From contig JAOABT010000143.1 of assembly GCA_026418215.1 (NCBI GenBank), positions 1 to 9,863 of the forward strand: 9,863 nt of DNA, in the 5' to 3' direction. The stretch is from Clostridia bacterium. GTDB lineage: Bacteria; Bacillota; Clostridia; DSM-8532. The notes beneath the pieces were generated by a model. The model saw only the letters and a program-made list of their open reading frames with translations. It had not been told where the DNA came from and did no database searches. This document shows, piece by piece, positions 1-4,353 of the stretch (position 1 is the stretch's first letter; each line of letters begins with the position of its first letter). Made by a program: the position numbers and the translations under genes.

Positions 1-284
1 TCCTTCGGGAATACTTTACTCTTATAGTAATAGCTCAGTAGGGAATCAGCGCAGGCCTTCGACCACTTTGATCCCTCTTGTTTTAAAGTCAGGAACGTCT
101 TTCCGTCGGAAAATACTCTGAATGTCTTTGTAAAACTACCGACTCCGTAAAAAGTAATAACCAAAATTCCTTCAACCAGGCGGGCCGTGTAAATGTGCTC
201 AACCTTTTCTGCCTTAACTTTGGGGGCCTGGCTTCTGCGTTTTATCGTCTCCCATGGCATATTGATGAGGGCAGCCTTTTTCAT
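1..284 (-). CDS. Probable PcfJ-like phage/plasmid protein, N-terminal part (runs off left edge)
   Basis: An open frame of 94 codons starts at ATG 284 and continues to the window edge without a stop. It is preceded by a strong GAGGTGGAG ribosome site 3 to 4 bases upstream, and lies 10 bases downstream of the PcfK/AcrIIA9-like gene. The N-terminus is basic (MKKAALINMPWETIKRR), followed by a beta-rich stretch with aromatic residues and a KWSKA motif near residue 77. PcfK and PcfJ are commonly adjacent in this order in conjugative plasmids and Firmicutes prophages; the PcfJ identification rests mainly on that order and on an overall resemblance to phage PcfJ-like N-termini. The molecular function of PcfJ is not settled. 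Only about a quarter or less of a usual PcfJ-like protein would be visible, so the product name is tentative while the gene itself is well supported. Confidence 0.6.
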   Translation of the reverse strand, partial: MKKAALINMPWETIKRRSQAPKVKAEKVEHIYTARLVEGILVITFYGVGSFTKTFRVFSDGKTFLTLKQEGSKWSKACADSLLSYYYKSKVFPK

Positions 285-294
285 AAACTCCACC

Positions 295-648
295 TCACAG
301 CAATTCGGCCAGCGATAGGCTAAATGATGGTGCTAGACTCTCCGGCGCGGGTACCGATTCTTTCCGCTCCACAGGTGTATGGTCAATGCCAAAATAGCCC
401 CTCACGATCTCAAAGCCCTTGCTGTCAGGTATGCACACGCCACCTCTACCTTTGGATAGCTTTCGGGCCTCTTCTTCAATGGCTTTATAGGCCCCCGTAA
501 TGTGCTTGCCGTTCTGCATGATCTTCTCGGCTATCGATGGCTCCCGCTCTATCAATTCAAGAATGTATTCCCCAATGCATTGAACATTCAAGTCATCTTT
601 TTCACTGTCCATTTCGTTCTTGATTTTCTCTATAGCCTCTTGTACCAT
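295..648 (-). CDS. PcfK/AcrIIA9-like family protein (possible Cas9 inhibitor)
   Basis: This is a 117-residue soluble protein. ATG 648 is preferred because AAGGTG lies 8 bases upstream; an in-frame TTG at 675 would add nine residues but has no ribosome site. The core fits the PcfK family as I remember it: an acidic helix, an IGEYILELIE segment, 'EPSIAEKIM', a lysine/arginine-rich helix, and the closing motif 'GFEIVRGYFGID' near residues 78-89, followed by a Pro/Ser-rich tail. Members of this family are annotated as Cas9 inhibitor AcrIIA9 in Firmicutes mobile elements, after a functional screen found one that blocks Cas9. Most relatives have never been tested, so inhibitory activity here is inference. 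It is followed closely by a probable PcfJ-like gene, which agrees with the family assignment. A 16-bp perfect palindrome lies just upstream. Confidence 0.7.
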   Translation of the reverse strand: MVQEAIEKIKNEMDSEKDDLNVQCIGEYILELIEREPSIAEKIMQNGKHITGAYKAIEEEARKLSKGRGGVCIPDSKGFEIVRGYFGIDHTPVERKESVPAPESLAPSFSLSLAELL

Positions 649-677
649 AAGCTTTACACCTTGCCTTTCAATCAAAC

Positions 678-693
678 TTCCAAACGTTTGGAA
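678..693. repeat. Perfect 16-bp palindrome upstream of the PcfK/AcrIIA9-like gene
   Basis: TTCCAAACGTTTGGAA reads identically on both strands and occupies most of the 48-bp gap between the stop of the upstream gene (697) and ATG 648. It has no T-run after it, so it is not an intrinsic terminator. A protein-binding operator or an mRNA hairpin near the ribosome site are both possible; neither is shown. Confidence 0.6.
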
Positions 694-696
694 ATA

Positions 697-1038
697 TTAA
701 TCCTGTTCAGAAGCTTCAAACATGCTGATTTGGGCATCCTTTTTGTGAATCAGAATCATGTCCTCGTCACCGACGATTACGAGTTTTTCTGTCACAACGC
801 CCTCAAAAAACCCGCTGTGTATCAACTTGCTCTTGATCTTGTGGCTAAAACTTGGCTCAAATATCGGCGCCGTCTTCTCTCCTTCTTCGATGGTGTCCTT
901 TCTTAGCTCAATTTTGAGCTTTAAATTGATCTCACCCTCATCCAGAGAATCTTCTTTCATCTTTCTGATTGCTGCGTTGAGCATCCTATCAAAGTCCTCA
1001 GATACTCGCAGGAGCTCTGTATCCTTAATACTAATCAT
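697..1038 (-). CDS. Conserved phage-type protein of unknown function
   Basis: This is a 113-residue acidic protein with no signal peptide or membrane segment. AAGGAGG lies 8 bases before ATG 1038, fixing the start. The N-terminus (MISIKDTELLRVSEDFDRMLNAAI) looks helical and charged. The middle (LKLKIELRK, residues ~39-47) and the part after residue 60 look like beta strands. It ends with an 'ISMFEASEQD' tail. Small proteins with this layout, sometimes called replication terminator-like, sit just before PcfK/PcfJ-like genes in some Firmicutes prophages; I recognise the layout but not a confirmed family. It follows the small genes at 1052-1346 by 13 bases and belongs to the same leftward unit. 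No function can be assigned. Confidence 0.8.
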   Translation of the reverse strand: MISIKDTELLRVSEDFDRMLNAAIRKMKEDSLDEGEINLKLKIELRKDTIEEGEKTAPIFEPSFSHKIKSKLIHSGFFEGVVTEKLVIVGDEDMILIHKKDAQISMFEASEQD

Positions 1039-1051
1039 TCTGGTACCCTCC

Positions 1052-1261
1052 TTAATGCCTCCCCCTCGTGAAGGCCTCTCTTATCCTGGTCAAGAATGGC
1101 TTGTCCGATATGTATACGATTGTCCTGTTGCGCATCTCGAGAGTTGACACTTCGGCACCCATCTGTTTTAGGAGATCAATGTCATGAGTCGTTTTTGGAT
1201 CAGGATACCCGCTGTCGTTGACCACTTCCATGTTGTTGATTCTTATAGGCTATCTGTCCAT
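1052..1261 (-). pseudogene. Small phage gene with in-frame amber codon near its start
   Basis: The best initiation site is ATG 1261, with AAAGGGTG six bases upstream. It gives Met-Asp-Arg and then TAG (1250-1252), after which the same frame stays open for 65 more codons to TAA 1052. Downstream of the amber codon the frame reads PIRINNMEVVNDSGYPDP and looks protein-like. An ATG at 1231 gives a 59-residue version but has no ribosome site. The next gene starts 13 bases later. I read this as a small gene broken by a nonsense change; initiation at ATG 1231, amber readthrough, or a base error are alternatives. It overlaps the preceding Cys-rich gene by up to 62 bases. The family is not recognised. 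Confidence 0.45.
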
Positions 1262-1346
1262 GTTCTACACCCTTTCTTTTAAAGCTTTTGCATATGCCCC
1301 GGCGCTCGGGACAGCACTTTCCTGCGTAACAATCTTCACAGCTCAT
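1200..1346 (-). CDS. Small Cys-rich protein, possible metal-binding
   Basis: A 48-residue frame starts at ATG 1346, overlapping the TGA of the upstream gene (ATGA). GGAGGTGA lies about 7 bases upstream, inside the end of that gene. Five cysteines cluster in the first 19 residues (C3, C6, C11, C12, C19), in a CxxC...CC...C spacing that could bind zinc or iron. The last 20 residues are rich in Gln, Gly and Arg and do not look like a natural end. Removing one A from the AAAA run near 1275-1278 would end the protein at TAG about residue 26, five bases before the next gene's ATG 1261. The original gene may therefore have been shorter, with a frameshift here. The family is not recognised. Confidence 0.55.
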   Translation of the reverse strand: MSCEDCYAGKCCPERRGICKSFKRKGVEHGQIAYKNQQHGSGQRQRVS

Positions 1347-1645
1347 AAGTCTGTCACCTCCAGTAACGGGAAAACATCTTCTGCGGCAAAATGATGAATG
1401 TCCCCGGGCTTATACTGCTCTCTGTTTACGGTAAACTTGGAGTCGCCTTGATATAGTTCTGGCAGCTTCGACGGCGGCCGGATGCACTCAACGATCCTAA
1501 CGCTGATTCGTGGCCCTCCGTAGCACTTGTGCGGCCCGACAATTATCCCCCGGTACCGTCCATACCAGCGGTCGTCTGCTTCACAGTAGGCCCCTATTAG
1601 ATGTGATGCTATCTGAGACTCATACCTTAGCGCTTTCACACTCAC
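1343..1645 (-). CDS. Conserved phage-type hypothetical protein
   Basis: This is a 100-residue protein if started at GTG 1645, which has AGGTGA five bases upstream; GTG 1654 would add three residues but leaves the ribosome site too close. The first half is rich in Tyr, Arg and Gly ('YGRYRGIIVGP', then 'CYGGPRISVRI'), suggesting a compact beta-rich fold. The C-terminal part is acidic-hydrophobic and ends in a region that carries the ribosome site for the next gene. It starts one base after the DUF6906-like gene stop and overlaps the Cys-rich gene by 4 bases, so the four small genes look translationally coupled. I have an impression of similar proteins in Clostridia prophages but cannot name the family or a function. 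Confidence 0.75.
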   Translation of the reverse strand: MSVKALRYESQIASHLIGAYCEADDRWYGRYRGIIVGPHKCYGGPRISVRIVECIRPPSKLPELYQGDSKFTVNREQYKPGDIHHFAAEDVFPLLEVTDL

Positions 1646-1646
1646 C

Positions 1647-1811
1647 CTACTCACCTGCCTTTAAATAGACGTCTTGCCTTATGCCGGTCACCCTATGTAC
1701 AATCTCTAGCCTGTCCATAAAGGCTTTTATGATTAACCATTCCCGAGGATCTAGTCCGCTGTTCTTCATTGCAATCTTCTGTGCCCTTGTTGGTCTTACT
1801 CCGTGCTTCAT
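1647..1811 (-). CDS. DUF6906-like small phage protein
   Basis: A 54-residue frame starts at ATG 1811, overlapping the TGA of the HNH-like gene (ATGA), with GAGGAGAGTGA upstream. The sequence has the hallmarks I associate with DUF6906: the opening 'MKHGVRPTRAQK', then 'GLDPREWLI' near residue 19, and 'LEIVHRVTG' near residue 35. These small basic proteins are common in Firmicutes prophages and have no known function. The N-terminal 'RPTRAQK' element is usual in the family, where a Lys/Arg-rich face may contact nucleic acid, but that is speculation. Tail residues after 45 look variable. The longer reading frame at 1693-1887 on the same strand is an out-of-frame shadow of this gene. Confidence 0.75.
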   Translation of the reverse strand: MKHGVRPTRAQKIAMKNSGLDPREWLIIKAFMDRLEIVHRVTGIRQDVYLKAGE

Positions 1812-2167
1812 TCTTCACTCTCCTCATCAAGTAAATAGTTCTGACCAAATAGCTTAATAAACTCATCCCGAGAATGCGTCTCTTCAAACCTTGCCTGATA
1901 TTCTTTTCTTAACTCTGTTGCGAGCTTACCTTTGGGATTGTTGGTGACTTCTGCGTGGCATATCTCGACGCATAATTTGACTTGCATTTTCAGCCTTATT
2001 GATAGTTGGCGGTTCTTTCCCCCAAACACCTCGTGAGTGCTGGCAAATGGAGTGCCGTGGTACCGGCATAAATCGTTTATCGTCGGAACCGGATTGTTGA
2101 GGGCTTTCTTCTGTTTCCTGAACGCTGGTTTTGGAAACTTAGGTATGTACTCTGCCGTGTTTTTCAT
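1808..2167 (-). CDS. Phage HNH-like/recombination-associated protein with degenerate metal ligands
   Basis: This is a 119-residue protein. ATG 2167 is chosen because GAGG lies about five bases upstream, while ATG 2194 has no ribosome site. The layout matches small phage proteins with an HNH-type fold: a basic, proline-rich N-terminus, then 'CRYHGTPFASTHEVFGG' (C34, H37, H45, E46), 'NRQLS' at 52-56, 'LCVEICH' (C66, C70, H71), and a closing 'FIKLFGQNYL'. In relatives as I recall them, C34xxC and the second Cys/His pair bind a metal. Here the second ligand of the first pair is His37 rather than Cys, so metal binding or nuclease activity may be altered. A role in phage recombination or DNA processing is inference from context. 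It is the first gene of a tightly coupled block reading leftward. Confidence 0.65.
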   Translation of the reverse strand: MKNTAEYIPKFPKPAFRKQKKALNNPVPTINDLCRYHGTPFASTHEVFGGKNRQLSIRLKMQVKLCVEICHAEVTNNPKGKLATELRKEYQARFEETHSRDEFIKLFGQNYLLDEESEE

Positions 2168-2212
2168 ATGTTCCTCAGCTGGCCAGAGAATCATGTCAAT
2201 TTAAAAATATTG

Positions 2213-2221
2213 TGGTATAAT
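2213..2221 (+). promoter_or_regulatory. Extended -10 promoter for the lone rightward gene
   Basis: TGGTATAAT contains a perfect -10 hexamer (2216-2221) preceded by the TGn extension. No convincing -35 is visible 16 to 18 bases upstream, as expected for extended -10 promoters. Transcription would start at about 2228, just after the ATG at 2227 and before the ribosome site at 2230-2238, which argues for the TTG start at 2245. Confidence 0.6.
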
Positions 2222-2244
2222 CTCCCATGAAAGGTGGTGTTAGC

Positions 2245-2481
2245 TTGCCAGAAAGTAAAAACGAGTTATTTAATGAAGGCGAGTTGGGGCTTATATTGCG
2301 GCTGCTTGATGATTACAAAAATGATCTTGTTGAAGTTCTCGAAAATAAAGCTTTAACATCCGGTCCACGAAATAATGCTATTGATAATCAAGCTGTTGCG
2401 TTCTCCTGCATAAGGAAACTCAAAAAGATGTTAATAAGCATTAATGTTGATCCCCAAAAGTACCTCTATAGTGAAGAGTAA
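2245..2481 (+). CDS. Lone opposite-strand small protein of unknown function
   Basis: This is a 78-residue acidic, helix-rich protein. TTG 2245 is preferred, since AAAGGTGGTG ends five bases upstream and the predicted transcript start lies after the in-frame ATG 2227. The sequence is Leu-, Glu- and Asn-rich ('NEGELGLILRLLDDYKNDLVE' in its first half) with a basic 'IRKLKKML' helix near residue 60. There are no Cys clusters, signal peptide or membrane segment, and the family is not recognised. It is the only gene on this strand among the leftward early genes, it ends five bases before the convergent neighbour's stop, and it has its own extended -10 promoter. That pattern fits a gene expressed separately, perhaps in the lysogen (a moron) or as a small regulator; this is inference. 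Confidence 0.65.
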   Translation: MPESKNELFNEGELGLILRLLDDYKNDLVEVLENKALTSGPRNNAIDNQAVAFSCIRKLKKMLISINVDPQKYLYSEE

Positions 2482-2486
2482 TCAAA

Positions 2487-2678
2487 CTATAATTTTGGCA
2501 TCCCTGTCCTACTGAACTGGTCGCTTATCATCCTGTTAACCGCTCTTGCTAGTATTTTTTTAGCTTTTCCTGCTTCAATGTTAATCCCGACATCCAAATT
2601 AATTGGCTGCTTTCTGAGCTGGTCCTCGAGGGCAGCTATTCTTTCTTCTAATGATCGAATCTTCTTTCTTCCAAACAT
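2487..2678 (-). CDS. Small coiled-coil phage protein of unknown function
   Basis: This is a 63-residue basic protein starting at ATG 2678, six bases after the upstream gene's stop, with AAAGGAG about 11 bases before the start. Residues ~7-24 (IRSLEERIAALEDQLRK) show heptad-like spacing of Ile and Leu and probably form a short coiled coil. A 'NLDVGINIEAGKAKKILARAV' segment follows, then a Ser/Arg-rich end. The coiled coil suggests an oligomer, but no family or role is recognised. It ends in a convergent arrangement with the rightward gene at 2245-2481, with no terminator visible between them. Confidence 0.6.
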   Translation of the reverse strand: MFGRKKIRSLEERIAALEDQLRKQPINLDVGINIEAGKAKKILARAVNRMISDQFSRTGMPKL

Positions 2679-2684
2679 CCTTCT

Positions 2685-2828
2685 TCACTCTCCTTTCTTG
2701 GTAATTTTCTTGTTCCCTTCATACTTTTTTTTTAGTGACTGGTTGATATGCTTTATCACTTCTTCTTTTGTTGCTTCAATGCCACCTATGTAAAAAGTTA
2801 TTTTTAACTGTCCTTCAAATGTCTGCAA
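2685..2828 (-). CDS. Very small phage protein of unknown function
   Basis: A 47-residue frame starts at TTG 2828, with a GGGGG ribosome-like site seven bases upstream, inside the end of the XRE gene. It begins two bases after that gene's stop and ends six bases before the next start, so it fills the gap between its neighbours. It reads TFEGQLKITFYIGGIEATKE in its first half and has a Lys-rich C-terminal helix ending 'KKITKKGE'. Short spacing on both sides and the ribosome site support a real gene, although it is short. No family is recognised. Confidence 0.55.
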   Translation of the reverse strand: MQTFEGQLKITFYIGGIEATKEEVIKHINQSLKKKYEGNKKITKKGE

Positions 2829-2830
2829 GC

Positions 2831-3058
2831 TTAAGCCCCCTTTGCGAGAATAGAACGGTCTAGGCCTAAGAAAGCAACAATTTTTTCTTTTTGAATGTCT
2901 CCTGGTCGGTTTCCATTAAAAATGTCATAAAGATATGATAAGGTGATTTGCATCTCGCTGGCTAAGTCACCAAGAGACATGTCCTTATCAATTAGCGCCT
3001 TTCTGACTTCTTTTTCAAACCGACTCATTATCTTTTTCTCAAATTTTTTCAACTCCAT
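2831..3058 (-). CDS. XRE-type helix-turn-helix regulator, Cro-like position
   Basis: This is a 75-residue protein starting at ATG 3058 with AAGGAGG just upstream (three-base spacing; TTG 3052 is an alternative with better spacing). After a basic N-terminal helix, residues ~18-67 match the XRE fold: 'ALIDKDMSLGDLASEMQITLSYLYDIFNG', with the turn at 'EMQIT' and recognition helix 'LSYLYDIFNG', then 'KEKIVAFLGLD'. It has no C-terminal effector domain. Being the first leftward gene, divergent from the ImmR-like repressor across a dyad-rich region, places it where Cro-like antagonists sit. It may bind the TTTTAG-type dyads close to its own start, but that is a guess. The leftward promoter at 3246-3274 should drive it. 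Confidence 0.75.
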   Translation of the reverse strand: MELKKFEKKIMSRFEKEVRKALIDKDMSLGDLASEMQITLSYLYDIFNGNRPGDIQKEKIVAFLGLDRSILAKGA

Positions 3059-3078
3059 TCTCCTCCTTCCATGAGTAG

Positions 3079-3123
3079 AATATTTTAGGCTAAAACTGTT
3101 GACAAAGTAATATTTTAGTGCTA
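3079..3123. promoter_or_regulatory. Operator-like TTTTAG repeats near the XRE gene start
   Basis: AATATTTTAG occurs at 3079-3088 and again at 3109-3118, exactly 30 bp apart (about three DNA turns). The first copy is part of the dyad TTTTAG-G-CTAAAA (3083-3095); the second continues as TTTTAGTGCTA. A variant, AATGTTTTAG, lies at 3227-3236. Equal spacing and a dyad so close to a regulator's start suggest autoregulatory operators. Confidence 0.45.
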
Positions 3124-3127
3124 TTTT
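3099..3127 (+). promoter_or_regulatory. Possible rightward promoter for immR-immA-int
   Basis: TTGACA (3099-3104), a 17-bp spacer, and TATTTT (3122-3127) point rightward. The transcript would start at about 3134 and have a leader of roughly 190 bases before ATG 3323. The spacer contains the second AATATTTTAG repeat, so a regulator bound there could block it. No better rightward promoter was found nearer the repressor gene. Confidence 0.4.
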
Positions 3128-3135
3128 TAATATAA

Positions 3136-3151
3136 GTTGAAAAAATTCAAC
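3136..3151. promoter_or_regulatory. Operator-like dyad GTTGAA-N4-TTCAAC
   Basis: Six-base perfect arms flank AAAA. The 6-4-6 layout and the inner GAA/TTC match the dyad at 3252-3267 (GACGAA-N4-TTCGTC), so both may be sites for one regulator, perhaps the ImmR-like repressor. It lies at the expected start of the possible rightward transcript. Confidence 0.4.
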
Positions 3152-3219
3152 ACTAAATAAACGTTGGTTTTCTTATCATAAGGCTAAGATAACCATCTGT
3201 TTTACCGTTGTTATATTAT

Positions 3220-3228
3220 TTCGTCGAA
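3220..3228. promoter_or_regulatory. Half-site dyad TTCGTCGAA
   Basis: TTCG-T-CGAA contains the TTCGTC half-site found in the dyad at 3251-3268, 31 bases away between the TTCGTC copies counted downstream of the leftward promoter's start. It is a plausible secondary operator, though short enough to occur by chance. Confidence 0.3.
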
Positions 3229-3245
3229 TGTTTTAGCGTAGTTTC

Positions 3246-3274
3246 ATTATAGACGAAATAATTCGTCTTGTCAA
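3246..3274 (-). promoter_or_regulatory. Consensus leftward promoter with operator filling its spacer
   Basis: On the minus strand TTGACA (3274-3269), 17 bases, and TATAAT (3251-3246) match the sigma-A consensus at every position. The dyad AGACGAA-N4-TTCGTCT (3251-3268) fills the spacer and touches the -10 box, so a bound dimer would exclude RNA polymerase. Transcription would start at about 3239 and read the XRE gene and the rest of the leftward genes. This is the expected place for the early promoter controlled by the ImmR-like repressor. Confidence 0.75.
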
Positions 3275-3322
3275 CGGATAGTATGAATTTTTTCAGCTAA
3301 TACTCTATGTGAGGTATTAATT

Positions 3323-3676
3323 ATGAGTATCGTTGGCAAGATAAAAGAACTGTGCGACAACGCAGGAACTACTATTGCCGCAGTTGAAAGGGAGTTGGAT
3401 CTTGGAAAAGGTTTGATTAGGACATGGGACAGAGGATCCCCGAGATATGAAAATATTCGGAAAGTAGCTGACTATTTTGGAGTAGGAGTAGAAGAAATTA
3501 CAGGTGAAGATTCAAATGACATGGCTAAAGCTCAAAATAACACAGAAAGAAGATTGCTGCTATTAGCAAGAAAAGCAATGGATATCCCTGATCAGCAAAG
3601 AGAATCCATTATAGAAATGTTCGAAAAAACCATTGATGTTTATTTAAATGCTAAAGGGGTTAAAGGAGATGACTAG
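3323..3676 (+). CDS. ImmR-like XRE-family repressor
   Basis: This is a 117-residue transcription regulator; GAGGT lies seven bases before ATG 3323. Residues ~3-62 form an XRE DNA-binding domain: 'IVGKIKELCDNAG' helix, 'TTIAAVERELDLGKGLIRTW' helix-turn-helix, and the 'ADYFGVGVEEITGE' closing helix. The C-terminal ~50 residues are helical and charged and probably make the dimer. It has no LexA/CI-type self-cleaving peptidase domain, which fits control by a separate protease: the next gene encodes an ImmA-type enzyme. In ICEBs1 and related elements, ImmR represses the excision/early promoter and is destroyed by ImmA. The likely target here is the dyad in the leftward promoter at 3246-3274. Confidence 0.85.
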   Translation: MSIVGKIKELCDNAGTTIAAVERELDLGKGLIRTWDRGSPRYENIRKVADYFGVGVEEITGEDSNDMAKAQNNTERRLLLLARKAMDIPDQQRESIIEMFEKTIDVYLNAKGVKGDD

Positions 3677-3678
3677 GC

Positions 3679-4353
3679 TTGATATTGTCGCTGAAGAGTA
3701 ACCGCAAACCAAATTACAGAAAATGTGAATTTCTCGCAACAAGGTTATTGCAACAACAAAGTTTATCATCATTAAATATCAGTGTTACAGAGCTTAAATA
3801 TGATAAAAAAATTATTTTTGACACCATCCAAAACTATTGCAGGACCGTAGGTGAGGATATACAGAATTTTCACCTCAATGGTTTCTTAAAAGATGGCTGC
3901 ACAATAGTTTACAAAGGCTTCTATTTGGTACTTTATAATTACTTTGCTTCGACTAATCCAGGACGACTTAATTGGACACTTGCGCATGAAATCGGGCACA
4001 TATACCTTGAACACAAAGCGGATGAGGAACTGGAAGAAAGAGAAGCCCACTGGTTTGCCGCACAGCTACTTATGCCAGAGTACATAATAAGAAGTATTGA
4101 ACAGTATGTCGGTAGACTTTGCTCCTCTGATTTAACTAAACTATTTAATGTTAGCGAAGCGGCAGCATACAGCAGGCTTAATAATCTATCAAAGATGTAT
4201 AAGCGGCCACCAAGTAAAGAAGAATATGAGGTCCTTAGAATGTGCAAACCATGCATTGATAGTTTCTGCATGAGTAAAGATGTTCTTATTAATCCTAAAA
4301 CAAGCGATCAGTATTATAAAAAAATGCTATTGGTAAAGGGTTATAGTAAATGA
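3679..4353 (+). CDS. ImmA/IrrE-type zinc metalloprotease (anti-repressor)
   Basis: This is a 224-residue protein starting at TTG 3679, three bases after the repressor stop, with AAGGAG about 10 bases upstream. The zinc-binding helix 'LAHEIGHIYLEH' gives H103, E104 and H107, and the downstream 'EREAHWFAAQLLMP' supplies the third ligand, probably E122; this is the gluzincin-like arrangement of ImmA/IrrE. The N-terminal ~90 residues resemble the family's substrate-side region, and the C-terminus after 135 holds a winged-helix-like segment ('LTKLFNVSEAAAYSRLNNL'). ImmA cleaves its cognate ImmR, usually after DNA damage or a cell-signalling cue, derepressing the element. Its stop overlaps the recombinase ATG by four bases (ATGA), so all three genes are probably one transcript. 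Confidence in the family is high; the inducing signal is unknown. Confidence 0.9.
   Translation: MILSLKSNRKPNYRKCEFLATRLLQQQSLSSLNISVTELKYDKKIIFDTIQNYCRTVGEDIQNFHLNGFLKDGCTIVYKGFYLVLYNYFASTNPGRLNWTLAHEIGHIYLEHKADEELEEREAHWFAAQLLMPEYIIRSIEQYVGRLCSSDLTKLFNVSEAAAYSRLNNLSKMYKRPPSKEEYEVLRMCKPCIDSFCMSKDVLINPKTSDQYYKKMLLVKGYSK

Noticed and set aside
502..1147. Rightward open frames at 502-906 and 758-1147
   Set aside because: They lie antisense to well-initiated leftward genes, have no ribosome sites and give hydrophobic, Ser/Leu-rich translations typical of shadows.
1693..1887. Minus-strand frame of 64 codons
   Set aside because: Same strand but out of frame with the DUF6906-like and HNH-like genes, whose starts and overlaps fit better.
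2194..2199. TTGACA on the minus strand ahead of the HNH-like gene
   Set aside because: The -10 position (about 2171-2176) reads GAGGAA, so this is not a usable promoter.
2482..2486. Possible terminator between convergent genes
   Set aside because: Only five bases separate the stops and no hairpin with a T-run is visible around them.
2578..2793. Rightward frame opposite the small genes at 2487-2828
   Set aside because: It is antisense to two leftward frames with ribosome sites and has none itself; the hydrophobic translation is a shadow.
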